Source: Pseudomonadota bacterium
GTDB taxonomy: Bacteria; Pseudomonadota; Alphaproteobacteria; GCA-2731375
DNA: 64,000 nucleotides
NCBI GenBank assembly: GCA_027623205.1
Contig: JAQBYC010000003.1
Location: forward strand, 38,600 to 102,599
Direction of reading: 5' to 3'
Numbering within the stretch: the stretch's first letter is position 1; each line of letters starts with the position of its first letter. The translations under genes and the position numbers were made by a program. Positions 28,845 through 41,162 of the stretch are shown one piece after another. The notes under the pieces were generated by a model. That model did no database searches. It saw nothing but the letters and a program-made list of their open reading frames with translations, and was not told where the DNA came from.

Positions 28845-29981
28845 TTAGTGCGCGCGGTATTCCTCCGGCAGGAACATCAGGCTATCCTGTTCCTCGGCCA
28901 CCGACATGTGGCATTCGTAACAGAACTTCATCTTCGCCGAATCAGCGCCATTGGTGGTGCCAAAGACCTGGCCGTTGGGTAACACCATGGTGTAACGCCA
29001 ATTGCCGGAATCCTTGTTGAAGCCGGCAGGCATCTTTTCCATCAGGAACAGCGGACCTGCCGCCAACTTGCCGTTGCCCTTGGCGACAAAACTGTCCTTG
29101 GCCAGCACCGCGCCGACCGGCATGCGGCCCGCCTTTTCATACTCGCCGTAGCTGTCCGCCAGGGAATTGCCATAGTTGTTGACATAGCGGCCGCCATGGG
29201 TGTCGGAGACATAGGGCTGGCTGGCGTAATTCTTCCAGTCCTTGTAATAACCGGCCACCGGCAGGCCGGATTTGCCATAACCAGCTACAAGATCCTTGAT
29301 CAGGCAATCGTACGCGCCGCGCGCCTCGGCCGCCGTCAATTCAACCACCGCGCCGGCGCCACATGGATTGCAGGGATTGCAGGCGCCGCAGCCCTTTTTC
29401 TTGGCAGCGCATGGATTGCAGGGGCTGCAGGCTTTCTTCGCCGCGCAAGGATTGCAGGCGCCGCAGCCCTTTTTCCTGGCCGCGCATGGATTGCAAGGGC
29501 CGCAGGTCTTCTTCGCGGCACAGGGATTGCACGCAGCGGCCGTGACCAGGCGCGGGATGACACATTTCAAGGATGCCGTGCCCCCGGCCCCGCCGCATGG
29601 ATTGCAGGGGTTGCAGGCGCCACAGGCTTTCTTGGCGGCGCATGGATTGCAGGGGCTGCAGGCTTTCTTCGCCGCGCAGGGATTACAGGCGCCACAGCCC
29701 TTTTTCTTCGCCGCGCAGGGATTGCAGGCGCCGCAGGCCTTCTTCTTGCCACCACACGGGTTGCAAGCCGCTAACTGCAGCGGCGCCGGACGCCCCGGCA
29801 GGGCGGGTGCGTTGGGTTGCTGGCTTCGAGCCACGGCGGCCGGATTGGTGCCGCTGGCGGTGCTGGGGGTTGCGGCAAATGCGATATCCGCAAGCGGAAT
29901 GGCGGATCCAGCGGCCAGGGCCGCGCCCATAACTACATGCAGCACTGATGCTGTGAGAATCTTGTTCTTGGTAAAATGCAC
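28845..29981 (-). CDS. Exported cytochrome P460-like protein with cysteine-ladder N-terminus
   Basis: The 378-residue protein has a signal peptide (about 1-36), a Pro/Ala linker, then a region (73-207) with 31 cysteines built from C-N-P-C units joined by A-A-K-K. Two blocks of exactly 57 residues (73-129 and 151-207) are near-copies, each with 15 Cys. The C-terminal domain (about 212-378) resembles cytochrome P460: W-R-Y-T-M-V, G-Q-V-F-G-T-T, and one c-type heme motif C-Y-E-C-H at 354-358. P460s oxidise hydroxylamine and NO. The ladder has no known function to me; metal binding, redox buffering or cell-surface cross-linking are possibilities. Confidence 0.82.
   Translation of the reverse strand: MHFTKNKILTASVLHVVMGAALAAGSAIPLADIAFAATPSTASGTNPAAVARSQQPNAPALPGRPAPLQLAACNPCGGKKKACGACNPCAAKKKGCGACNPCAAKKACSPCNPCAAKKACGACNPCNPCGGAGGTASLKCVIPRLVTAAACNPCAAKKTCGPCNPCAARKKGCGACNPCAAKKACSPCNPCAAKKKGCGACNPCNPCGAGAVVELTAAEARGAYDCLIKDLVAGYGKSGLPVAGYYKDWKNYASQPYVSDTHGGRYVNNYGNSLADSYGEYEKAGRMPVGAVLAKDSFVAKGNGKLAAGPLFLMEKMPAGFNKDSGNWRYTMVLPNGQVFGTTNGADSAKMKFCYECHMSVAEEQDSLMFLPEEYRAH
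29361..29765 (-). repeat. Tandem coding repeat encoding the C-N-P-C ladder
   Basis: Two 171-bp coding blocks (29595-29765 and 29361-29531) encode near-identical 57-residue cysteine ladders, and each is itself made of 27-36-bp units. A spacer encoding 21 residues with one further Cys (140) separates them. The DNA-level similarity suggests recent duplication and a potential for copy-number change. Confidence 0.85.
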
Positions 29982-30176
29982 GATCCAGCCTCCAGGAGTT
30001 ATTATGTTTAGTCACCGCGAATGTCTGCGCGATTCCAAATTCGCGCCCGCAAACCTGCACCAAGTCACACTGGATCAACTATTCAATTTCCCTCAAACTT
30101 TCGTGATGGGCGCTAGAATTCTGATCTGGGCCTCTATAAGTCCCCTACCGGGAAACGATCCGGTACGAGGATAGAG

Positions 30177-31046
30177 ATGACGTTTGCACAGGTATTGTCG
30201 GCCATATCGATTTGTGTCATCGCGGGCGTTCCCATAACGGTAGCGGGGCAGGGCGTGGTGCCCGAGACCATTATTATCCCGGCAGGCGGTTTTATTGCCG
30301 GTTCCGATCAGGCCGAGCGCGATGCCGCGTATAACCTGGATCAGGCGGCCTATGGCCATGACCGCACCCGAAAGTGGCGCTGGTATGATGACGAGCGGCC
30401 CCGGCGCGGTCACCATTTGCCTGCCTTTGTCATCACCCGGACGGTCATTACCAACCGCCAATATGCCGCCTTTGTCGAGGCGACCTCCCGCCCGGCCCCG
30501 GATGTGGGCCGGGAGGTCTGGCGCGGTTATGCTCTTGTCCACCCCTACGATCGCACCCGGCGTCATGCCTGGCGGAATGGCCGGCCGCCGCCCGGACGAA
30601 ATGACCATCCAGTGGTCCTGGTCTCGTACCATGATGCCGTGGCCTATGCCGCCTGGCTAAGTGGCCAGGGCGCGGGCAGGTGGCGTCTGCCCACGGAACT
30701 GGAATGGGAGAAGGCGGCGCGCGGCAGCGACGGATGGCGTTTTCCCTGGGGTGATGATTACAATGCCGGGTACCTTAACAGCCATGACGCCGGCCCATTC
30801 GATACCCTGCCGGTGGGGCAGTTTGCCAACGGCGCCAGCCCCTTTGGCCTGATGGATGCCGCCGGGCAAGTCTTCGAATGGACCGCTACGCCGTATAAAA
30901 TAAAAGGCGGCGGTAAGGCCGGCTATCTGGTCAAGGGCGGTTCCTGGGATGATAAGGGATGCGGCGTCTGCCGGCCCGCCGCGCGGCACAATCGCCCGGC
31001 GGCGCTGAAGCACATCCTGATCGGCTTTCGACTGATCAGGGAATAG
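30177..31046 (+). CDS. Exported SUMF1/FGE-fold protein
   Basis: The 289-residue product has a signal peptide (about 1-24) and an FGE-sulfatase domain (about 30-289): I-P-A-G-G-F near 34, W-R-L-P-T-E-L-E-W-E-K-A-A-R (about 169-182), F-P-W-G-D-D, and N-G-A-S-P-F-G-L-M-D-A-A-G-Q-V-F-E-W. The end reads G-G-S-W-D-D-K-G-C-G-V-C-R-P-A-A-R. The second cysteine aligns with the catalytic pair of formylglycine-generating enzymes, but the first expected position is Asp, so sulfatase activation is doubtful. It is divergent from the P460-like gene, 195 bp away. Confidence 0.85.
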   Translation: MTFAQVLSAISICVIAGVPITVAGQGVVPETIIIPAGGFIAGSDQAERDAAYNLDQAAYGHDRTRKWRWYDDERPRRGHHLPAFVITRTVITNRQYAAFVEATSRPAPDVGREVWRGYALVHPYDRTRRHAWRNGRPPPGRNDHPVVLVSYHDAVAYAAWLSGQGAGRWRLPTELEWEKAARGSDGWRFPWGDDYNAGYLNSHDAGPFDTLPVGQFANGASPFGLMDAAGQVFEWTATPYKIKGGGKAGYLVKGGSWDDKGCGVCRPAARHNRPAALKHILIGFRLIRE

Positions 31047-31058
31047 TGCAGGATGCTT

Positions 31059-31161
31059 AAGAGCAATTTTCAATCAATTGGATCCGCTTTAGCGATCCAA
31101 TTGATTGGTTCAATTGCTCTTTTCTTGGGAGCTCGAGCATGTTTAAAAGAAACATGCTCCA
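31059..31161 (+). repeat. Two-hairpin dispersed repeat, copy C (best preserved)
   Basis: Hairpin 1 (31060-31120): AGAGCAATT then CAATCAATTGGATC on the left, and GATCCAATTGATTG then AATTGCTCT on the right, all complementary. Hairpin 2: GAGCATGTTT (31135-31144), loop aaaag, AAACATGCTC (31150-31159), perfect. This copy best shows the intact two-stem structure. Confidence 0.92.
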
Positions 31162-31185
31162 GTGCAACTTGAAAAGGATCGTGTT

Positions 31186-31887
31186 GTGAGTTTGTTCGAT
31201 AACCTGTCGCGAGAACGGTTGGAAATAATGGCCGCCGCCGGTCGGGAGGTCATGGAATGTTATCGGGTTCTGGAAAAAACTTCGGCCAATGTTGTCGGCC
31301 AGGTCATCGAGAACCAGGGCACCTTTTATGAGTGGGATCATTATCCCGATGGCGACGTCTTCGATCACGATACCTATGGGCAATATTATTATCACTCTCA
31401 CCGCCCGGAAGAGGGCGAGCATGGCCATTTCCACTTGTTCATGCGGCGCGATGGCATCCCCGCCCAAATGAAAATGGCGCCCTTCTCGGGGACTGAAGAA
31501 TGGCCCACAGGCGATGACATCATCTGTCATCTAATCGCCATCTCCATGGAACCCAAGGGCTATCCCACCCACCTATTCACGACCAATCGCTGGGTCACCG
31601 GCGAATGCTGGTACAAGGCTGCGGACGTAACCGAGCTGTTGGATCGTTTCGTTATCGACCACACATATCCGTCCTGGGCTGCGAACCGTTGGATTACCGC
31701 CATGGTGGCCTTGTACCACCCGCAAATCGCCCAGTTGCTGATCGGGCGCGATGCGGCCGTCCAGGCCTGGTCCGAAAGCCATGATGGCGACGTGCTGGAG
31801 GACCGGGATCTTGAACAAACCTCCAAAATCTCTCTGGACATCAAGCATCAGATAAAGCAAATCAATAAGGCGTTGAAGAAAACCTAG
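31186..31887 (+). CDS. Conserved protein of unknown function (DUF6969-like)
   Basis: The 233-residue product starts at GTG 31186, with AAGGA 7 nt upstream; a GTG at 31162 lies at the edge of repeat C and is less likely. No signal peptide. Notable is a His/Tyr-rich segment, D-T-Y-G-Q-Y-Y-Y-H-S-H-R (about 61-72), followed by E-H-G-H-F-H-L-F near 79-86, which could be a metal site. From memory it resembles alphaproteobacterial DUF6969 proteins; the name is tentative. Its TAG stop is also the start of repeat copy D. Confidence 0.72.
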   Translation: MSLFDNLSRERLEIMAAAGREVMECYRVLEKTSANVVGQVIENQGTFYEWDHYPDGDVFDHDTYGQYYYHSHRPEEGEHGHFHLFMRRDGIPAQMKMAPFSGTEEWPTGDDIICHLIAISMEPKGYPTHLFTTNRWVTGECWYKAADVTELLDRFVIDHTYPSWAANRWITAMVALYHPQIAQLLIGRDAAVQAWSESHDGDVLEDRDLEQTSKISLDIKHQIKQINKALKKT

Positions 31888-31988
31888 AACAATTGCCAAT
31901 AAATTTCACATGCGAAAGTGACTTAAGTAATTGGTGCAATTGCTCTAATTTGTGGATAGATGAGCACGCTCGGATTGAATGTGCGCCA
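31885..31988 (+). repeat. Two-hairpin dispersed repeat, copy D
   Basis: Starts on the TAG stop of the upstream gene (31885-31887). Left arm AGAACAATTGCCAAT and right arm ATTGGTGCAATTGCTCT enclose ACTTAAGT. The second hairpin (31961-31988) is degenerate: GAGCACGCTCGGAT, then TGAATGTGCGCC. Confidence 0.8.
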
Positions 31989-32012
31989 GGGACGACGAAC
32001 AGAGGGATGGCG

Positions 32013-32411
32013 ATGGACAAGATCAGCAAGACAGAGACGGAATGGCGGGCCCAGCTAAGTGACGAGGCCTTTTATGTTGCCCGCGGCAAGGGTACCGAGC
32101 GGCCCTTTAGCCCCGGCTATAACAGTTGCTACGATGCGGGCACCTATACGTGCGTGTGCTGCGGCTTGGAACTGTTCTCATCCAAGGCAAAGTTCGATTC
32201 AGGGACCGGCTGGCCCAGTTTTCATACCCCCCTGGCGGCGCGAAATATAACCGAGGAGGAAGACAAATCCCTCTTCATGCGGCGCACGGAAGTCATGTGC
32301 GCCCGCTGCGATGCGCATCTGGGTCATTTGTTTCCCGATGGCCCGGCCCCCACGGGCTTGCGCTACTGCCTGAACTCGGCGTCTCTGCGCCTGGTCAAAG
32401 ATGACGAATAG
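32013..32411 (+). CDS. msrB: Peptide-methionine (R)-S-oxide reductase MsrB
   Basis: MsrB reduces methionine R-sulfoxide in oxidised proteins. The 132-residue protein has the structural zinc site C-V-C-C (C47, C50) and C-A-R-C (C96, C99), F-D-S-G-T-G-W-P-S-F (61-70) and the catalytic segment L-R-Y-C-L-N-S-A-S with Cys119. The ATG at 32013 is favoured by AGAGGG 6 nt upstream; a longer frame reaching 31893 runs into repeat D and is rejected. No MsrA is adjacent. Confidence 0.95.
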   Translation: MDKISKTETEWRAQLSDEAFYVARGKGTERPFSPGYNSCYDAGTYTCVCCGLELFSSKAKFDSGTGWPSFHTPLAARNITEEEDKSLFMRRTEVMCARCDAHLGHLFPDGPAPTGLRYCLNSASLRLVKDDE

Positions 32412-32424
32412 GAACGACGACCGT

Positions 32425-33096
32425 ATGCCTGACGCAAGTTCCGAGAACAGCGGCATCCAGGCCGTGTTATGGGATTTTGGCGGCGTCTTCACCACTTCGC
32501 CATTCGCCGCCTTCGCGGACTATGAAGCGGCGAACGGGTTGCCCAGGGACTTCATCCGCACCATAAACGCCACCAATGCGGACAGCAACGCTTGGGCCAG
32601 GATGGAACGCAACGAAATCACCACGGAAGAATTCGGCGATCTGTTCGAAGCTGAATCACGGGCGGCGGGCTACGCCATCAATGGCAGTGAAATCCTGCCC
32701 CTGCTGTCGGGCCGTCTGCAGCCGGAAATGGTCGCGGCCCTGCGGATCGTCGCCAAGACCTACAAGACCGCCTGTTTGACGAATAACATGCGCACCGGTC
32801 ATGGCCCATCGATGACCAGGGACGCAGACAAGGCGGCCCGGATCGCCAAAGTGATGGAGATCTTCGACCAAGTGGTGGAATCCAGCCAGACCGGTATTCG
32901 CAAGCCGGAACCGGCGTTCTATCGGATTGCGTGCGAAATGCTGGATGTGGAACCGGCCCAAGCCGTCTTTCTGGATGACCTGGGCGTCAATCTGAAGCCG
33001 GCCAGGGCCATGGGCATGACCACTATAAAAGTCACTTCCGCCAGCCAGGCCCTGGACGATCTGGAAGCCGTCCTGGGTATTTCCCTGCGCCCCTGA
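32425..33096 (+). CDS. HAD-superfamily hydrolase (HAD-IA type)
   Basis: The 223-residue product carries a HAD motif I variant, V-L-W-D-F-G-G-V-F-T-T, with the nucleophile Asp near residue 16. Motif II is in C-L-T-N-N-M, the Lys in S-S-Q-T-G-I-R-K-P-E-P, and motif IV in V-F-L-D-D-L-G-V-N. It resembles the haloacid dehalogenase/epoxide-hydrolase N-domain-like phosphatases; the +2 residue after Asp is Gly, as in that group. ATG 32425 is chosen; ATG 32401, which overlaps msrB by 11 bp, is an alternative. Confidence 0.87.
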   Translation: MPDASSENSGIQAVLWDFGGVFTTSPFAAFADYEAANGLPRDFIRTINATNADSNAWARMERNEITTEEFGDLFEAESRAAGYAINGSEILPLLSGRLQPEMVAALRIVAKTYKTACLTNNMRTGHGPSMTRDADKAARIAKVMEIFDQVVESSQTGIRKPEPAFYRIACEMLDVEPAQAVFLDDLGVNLKPARAMGMTTIKVTSASQALDDLEAVLGISLRP

Positions 33097-33108
33097 ATAT
33101 TCGTCTGT

Positions 33109-34067
33109 TCAAGCCTTTAGGTGCCAAAGGGCGCCATTTGGCCGCCGCAACCAGGCTTGTTGACCGCCGCCCTGGCGCAGCAGATCGGCGGCCCGTTCGG
33201 GGGGTGACAGATATAATGCGGTGGAAAGGGCATCGGCGGCGGTGGCGGTGCGGGCCAGCACGCTGACCAAGGAATAGCGGCCAGCACTGCGTCCCGTGCG
33301 CGGCTGCAATAGATGGTGTGGCCCGCCAGGCCCGGCGAAGGGACTGCCCGCCCCGGCCGAGGTCGCCACGGCAGCGTCGGTCAGGAGCAGGCTGGGATTA
33401 TCGCCCATCAACCCCACCGACCAGGACCGGCCCGGCAGCGCCCGGATCTCGCCCAAATTCAGCAGCACGTCGGACCAGCCCCTGGCGCGCAGCAAATCCG
33501 CCACCCGGTCGGTGATGTAGCCCTGGGCGATACCATTCAAGGTTAGGGACATGCCGGGATCGAGACGAATTTCCGCCGCGCCAATGGCAATGCGTCGATA
33601 GTCTATCTGCCGCTGCGTGGCCCTGATGGCATCCGGGGGCGGGCCGGCATCGGTGCCGGGGTGGCCGGCAAAATGCCCGGCGTACAATTGCCAGAGCGGC
33701 TGCACGCTGGGATCAAAAGCCCCTTGACTGAGTTCGCCGTACAGGTGGCACAGGTGTAACAGGCGGCGCATGTCGTGGGATGGGTCGGCCAGGTAGCCGG
33801 TGGCATTCAATTGCCGCAGGGCCGAGCCGGGACGATACAGGCTGAATTGATCTTCCAGGCGGGAAATCTCGGCCAGGCAGGCGGTGATCGCCGCCTCGGC
33901 CGCGCCTGCGTCGGGATGATACAGAACGACCTTGGCCTGGGCGCCCAGGGCGCTACCCTGCCATTCAAACCGCTTTGGCCGGGCTGTTGCGCCGCCTGGC
34001 AGCAGCAGGGCGGCAGCGGTGATTGAAATAAGGCGCCGCCGTGTCAAGGTAGGAAGCCCGCACTTTT

Positions 34068-34071
<4 letters not shown>
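33109..34071 (-). CDS. nirX: ApbE-family FAD:protein FMN transferase, NirX
   Basis: ApbE proteins transfer FMN covalently to Thr/Ser of target proteins in the periplasm. The 320-residue product begins with a twin-Arg-like export signal (R-R-R-L-I-S-I-T-A-A-A-L-L-L-P) and keeps the core ApbE features: D-P-S-V-Q-P-L-W (about 117-124), L-T-L-N-G-I-A-Q-G-Y-I-T-D (about 176-188) and the C-terminal T-A-A-D-A-L-S-T-A-L. It overlaps the nirI end by 4 nt. In Paracoccus, nirI and nirX run divergently from nirS in this same arrangement, hence the name. NirX likely flavinylates NirI. Confidence 0.9.
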
Positions 34072-38161
<4,090 letters not shown>

Positions 38162-38171
38162 GACCTCGTGG

Positions 38172-38205
38172 CGGGGCCGGAAGGGGATAGCTCTTTTCGG
38201 CCCCG
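38172..38205 (+). terminator. GC hairpin after nirS (attenuator or stabiliser)
   Basis: A perfect 8-bp inverted repeat CGGGGCCG (38172-38179) / CGGCCCCG (38198-38205) encloses an 18-nt loop just 10 bp past the nirS stop. There is no T-run after it (GTTACCC), so it is more likely a partial terminator or mRNA-stabilising stem that keeps nirS message above the downstream biosynthetic genes. Confidence 0.5.
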
Positions 38206-38256
38206 TTACCCGTTCCTACATAAGATCCGGCTCGTGAACGTTGGGGGGCGCTCTAA

Positions 38257-39048
38257 ATGTCTGAAACAACAACTGTATTTCTTGTCGGAGCGGGACCGGG
38301 GGATCCTGAACTGCTGACCGTGAAGGCTCATCGATTGCTGCAGGAGGCCGATGTCGTGGTCTATGACCGACTGGTTGCCGCGGAAATACTGGACCTGATC
38401 CCGGTCGGCACAAGCCGCATCAGCGTCGGCAAACAGCCCAGGAACCACCCCATTCCCCAGCATGAAATCAATCAGTTGCTGGTTCGGCTGGCCAAAGCCG
38501 GCCGTAAAGTGGTGCGCCTGAAAGGCGGAGATCCCTTTGTCTTCGGGCGCGGTTCGGAAGAAGCCTTGGAATTGGTGGCGGCCGGCGTTCCCTTTGAAGT
38601 GGTGCCGGGTATAACCTCCGCCTCCGCCTGCGCGGCGGCCGTGGGCATGCCGTTAACGCACCGTGGCATGGCCACCGGGGTTCGCTATCTGACCGGTCAT
38701 TGCCGGGAAGACAGCGACCTGAATTTTGATTGGCGCGGCCTGACCGACCCGGCCACCACCCTGGTGATCTATATGGGTATGGCCAATGTGGCGCAGATTA
38801 CGGCCAGGCTGATCGAGCATGGCGCCGATCCGAAATTGCCGGCGGCCGCAATTAACAACGGCAGCACGGCCAGGCAGCGACACATCGTTTCGACGCTGGA
38901 CAGCCTCGCGGCGGATGCCAAGGCCGCCGTTTTTACTGGCCCGGTCTTGTTCATCATCGGTCAGGTTGTGAGCTTGCATGCCCTGTTGGGCGTTGCGCCT
39001 GGTCAGGCGCAGGACAATGAACAGCCGAATGCCGCCGTGGGCAGTTAG
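38257..39048 (+). CDS. nirE: Uroporphyrinogen-III C-methyltransferase NirE
   Basis: NirE makes precorrin-2 with SAM, the first committed step toward siroheme and heme d1. The 263-residue product is a full SUMT: V-G-A-G-P-G-D-P-E-L-L-T-V (about 10-22), V-V-Y-D-R-L-V, L-K-G-G-D-P-F-V-F-G-R-G (about 88-99) and V-P-G-I-T-S-A. No oxidase/chelatase domain (CysG N-terminus) is attached, so precorrin-2 dehydrogenation and iron insertion need other proteins. Position right after nirS supports nirE over cobA. Confidence 0.93.
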   Translation: MSETTTVFLVGAGPGDPELLTVKAHRLLQEADVVVYDRLVAAEILDLIPVGTSRISVGKQPRNHPIPQHEINQLLVRLAKAGRKVVRLKGGDPFVFGRGSEEALELVAAGVPFEVVPGITSASACAAAVGMPLTHRGMATGVRYLTGHCREDSDLNFDWRGLTDPATTLVIYMGMANVAQITARLIEHGADPKLPAAAINNGSTARQRHIVSTLDSLAADAKAAVFTGPVLFIIGQVVSLHALLGVAPGQAQDNEQPNAAVGS

Positions 39049-39059
39049 AGCGCATCGGG

Positions 39060-39491
39060 ATGGTATCGGGTCACTTCCGGTTTCGCCGGTCTGGTGGCGA
39101 GGCGCGCTTCGCAGGACTTTGGGACGCCATTGAGTGGCCCGCCATCGTTCGGATGTGCACCATGGCCTTTTCAACGATGGTCCTGACTGCTGGCCTGGCA
39201 AATTCCGCCTGGGCTGAGGGGAATATTTCCGCGCAACGGCAACAGGAACTTTTGTATCTGCTGCAACAAGATTGCGGCTCGTGCCACGGTCTGACCCTGA
39301 AGGGCGGTTTAGGGTCGCCTCTGTTGCCCATCAACCTGGCCGGTAAGCCCGACGCTGCTTTGGTGGAAGTTATCATGCAGGGCTTGCCGGGCACGCCCAT
39401 GCCGCCCTGGCGCTTCCTGCTCGAGGAAAAGGAGGCGGCCTGGTTGGTGTGGGCCTTGAAAACGGGTCAGACAATGAAGGCAACACCATGA
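39060..39491 (+). CDS. nirC: Periplasmic cytochrome c NirC
   Basis: NirC is a small c-type cytochrome of nir clusters implicated in electron supply and NirS maturation. The product has one heme motif, C-G-S-C-H, followed by P-L-L-P-I-N-L-A-G-K-P and, near the end, the distal Met region G-T-P-M-P-P-W-R-F. The frame opens at ATG 39060, but the signal-peptide-like segment starts near internal ATGs at 39153 or 39162 (T-M-V-L-T-A-G-L-A-N-S-A-W-A); the true start may be one of these. It overlaps nirF by 4 nt. Confidence 0.87.
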   Translation: MVSGHFRFRRSGGEARFAGLWDAIEWPAIVRMCTMAFSTMVLTAGLANSAWAEGNISAQRQQELLYLLQQDCGSCHGLTLKGGLGSPLLPINLAGKPDAALVEVIMQGLPGTPMPPWRFLLEEKEAAWLVWALKTGQTMKATP

Positions 39492-40699
39492 AATTCTCCA
39501 GCCTGATGGCCATTACCCTGCTGATTGTGCCAACTCTGGCCGCAGATCAAGCTTGGGGACAGGCCTCGGACCAGAGCAGCCCGAACGCCACGCGGGGTAC
39601 CGGCGATCTGGGGCTGGTGATAGAGCGCGCCAGCGGCAGCCTGCTGGTAATTGAAACTTCCGAACGCACGGCTTTGGGCCGAATTGAGGGACTGGGCGAT
39701 CTCAGCCATGCCTCCGCCGTCTTTTCACGCGACGGGCGCTATGGCTTTATTTTTGGACGCGATGGTGGTTTGAGCAAGGTCGACCTTTTGGCACGGCGTC
39801 TGGTCAGGCGGGTCGTGCAATCGGGCAACAGCATTGGCGGCGCGATCTCTCAGGACGGCCGTCTGGTCGCTGTCTCCAACTATAAGCCGGGCGGGGTCAA
39901 GGTCTTTGATGCGGTCAATCTGGATCTGGTGGCCAATATACCAGCTCAGGCCAGCGACGGCAGCGGCTTGTCCAAGGTGGTCGGTCTGGCCGACGCCCCC
40001 GGACAACGCTTTATATTCTCGCTCTATGACGCCGGTGAGATTTGGGTGGCGGATTTCTCGGACCGAGCGAACTTCAAGCTGCATAAATACCCGAATATTG
40101 GAGAACTGCCCTATGACGGCCTGATCACCGGTGACGGCCATTATTACATCGCCGGACTATTCGGAGAGGATGGCATGGCCATGCTGGATCTATGGCGGCC
40201 CGATCTGGGCGTGCGCCGAATTCTTGACGGCTATGGACGGGGCGAGGAGAAGCTGCCGGTTTACAAGATGCCCCATCTGGAAGGCTGGGCCCGGGCCGGT
40301 GATGTTATTTTCCTGCCCGCCGTCGGCCGCCACGAAGTGTTGGTCGTAGAGCCGGGCAGTTGGCGAGAAGTCGGGCGCATTCCGGTGCATGGACAACCGA
40401 TCTTCGCCGTCGCCCGGCCCGATGGCCGGCAGGTCTGGGTCAATTTTGCCCATCCGCTCAACGATACAGTGCAGGTTATTGATGTTCCCAGCTTGAAGAT
40501 CATCCACGAATTCAAACCTGGCAAGGCGGTTCTACATCTGGAGTTCACCCCGCGCGGGGAACAGGTCTGGATTTCCGTACGCGATGCCGATCGGGTCGAT
40601 GTCTACGATACGGAAAGCTTCCAAAGGCTGACGAGCCTGCCGGCGAAAAAGCCATCGGGCATTTTTTTGACGGCGCGCGCCAATCGGATTGGACTATAG
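39488..40699 (+). CDS. nirF: Heme d1 biosynthesis protein NirF
   Basis: NirF is a periplasmic d1-propeller protein needed late in heme d1 formation. The 403-residue product starts at ATG 39488, overlapping the nirC stop. It has a signal peptide (about 1-25), repeated propeller motifs such as S-R-D-G-R-Y-G-F-I-F-G-R-D-G-G and S-Q-D-G-R-L-V-A-V-S-N-Y, and a C-terminal P-A-K-K-P-S-G-I-F that matches the NirS/NirF P-x-G-x-F ending. It has no c-type heme motif, unlike NirN. Confidence 0.93.
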   Translation: MKFSSLMAITLLIVPTLAADQAWGQASDQSSPNATRGTGDLGLVIERASGSLLVIETSERTALGRIEGLGDLSHASAVFSRDGRYGFIFGRDGGLSKVDLLARRLVRRVVQSGNSIGGAISQDGRLVAVSNYKPGGVKVFDAVNLDLVANIPAQASDGSGLSKVVGLADAPGQRFIFSLYDAGEIWVADFSDRANFKLHKYPNIGELPYDGLITGDGHYYIAGLFGEDGMAMLDLWRPDLGVRRILDGYGRGEEKLPVYKMPHLEGWARAGDVIFLPAVGRHEVLVVEPGSWREVGRIPVHGQPIFAVARPDGRQVWVNFAHPLNDTVQVIDVPSLKIIHEFKPGKAVLHLEFTPRGEQVWISVRDADRVDVYDTESFQRLTSLPAKKPSGIFLTARANRIGL

Positions 40700-40703
40700 C
40701 GTC

Positions 40704-41162
40704 ATGGTGCCCGCGCAATCTCTGTCGCGGCAGGAAACGGATCTGTTGAACCGCTATCAACGGGACTTCCCCCTGGAGCCGCGGCCCTTTGCAGCCATGG
40801 CCAAGGCGATGGCGATGAACGAGGATGATATGCTGGCCATGCTGGCCGATTTGCAGGATCGCGGTGTTTTGGGCCGGGTTGGCGCCACGGTGCGGCCCAA
40901 TCGCGCTGGTGCGTCCACCCTGGCCGCCCTGGCGGTGCCCCCCGCACGGTTGGATTCGGTCGCCGGTCAGGTCAGCGCCATGGCGGCGGTCAATCACAAC
41001 TACGCCCGCGAACATGAATACAATTTGTGGTTTGTGCTGACAGCGGCCGATAACGCCGAGCTTGATCGGGTGCTGACAGAAATTCGGGTTGCGACCGGTC
41101 TATTGCCCATCAAGTTGCCGCTGGAGGCGGAGTATCACATCGATCTGGGGTTTCCCCTGTGA
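40704..41162 (+). CDS. nirD: Siroheme decarboxylase subunit NirD (Lrp/AsnC-like)
   Basis: NirD, L, G and H together decarboxylate siroheme to 12,18-didecarboxysiroheme on the heme d1 route. The 152-residue product has an N-terminal helix-turn-helix-like segment and the D/G-type signature N-H-N-Y-A-R-E-H-E-Y-N-L-W-F-V (about 98-112), whose conserved Tyr/His lie in the active-site region. The ATG at 40704 is chosen over a TTG at 40689 that overlaps nirF. It overlaps nirL by 4 nt. Confidence 0.9.
   Translation: MVPAQSLSRQETDLLNRYQRDFPLEPRPFAAMAKAMAMNEDDMLAMLADLQDRGVLGRVGATVRPNRAGASTLAALAVPPARLDSVAGQVSAMAAVNHNYAREHEYNLWFVLTAADNAELDRVLTEIRVATGLLPIKLPLEAEYHIDLGFPL

Noticed and set aside
29196..30174. 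Long plus-strand frames (192 and 292 codons) opposite the cysteine-ladder gene
   Set aside because: They are antisense shadows of the repeat and yield low-complexity Gly-Leu-Gln-Ala or Gly-Ala-Ala-rich sequence; the minus-strand frame has a signal peptide and a heme domain.
39049..39090. Further copy of the dispersed repeat after nirE (TAGAGCGCATCGGGA)
   Set aside because: Only the first eight or so bases match and no hairpin follows; likely chance.
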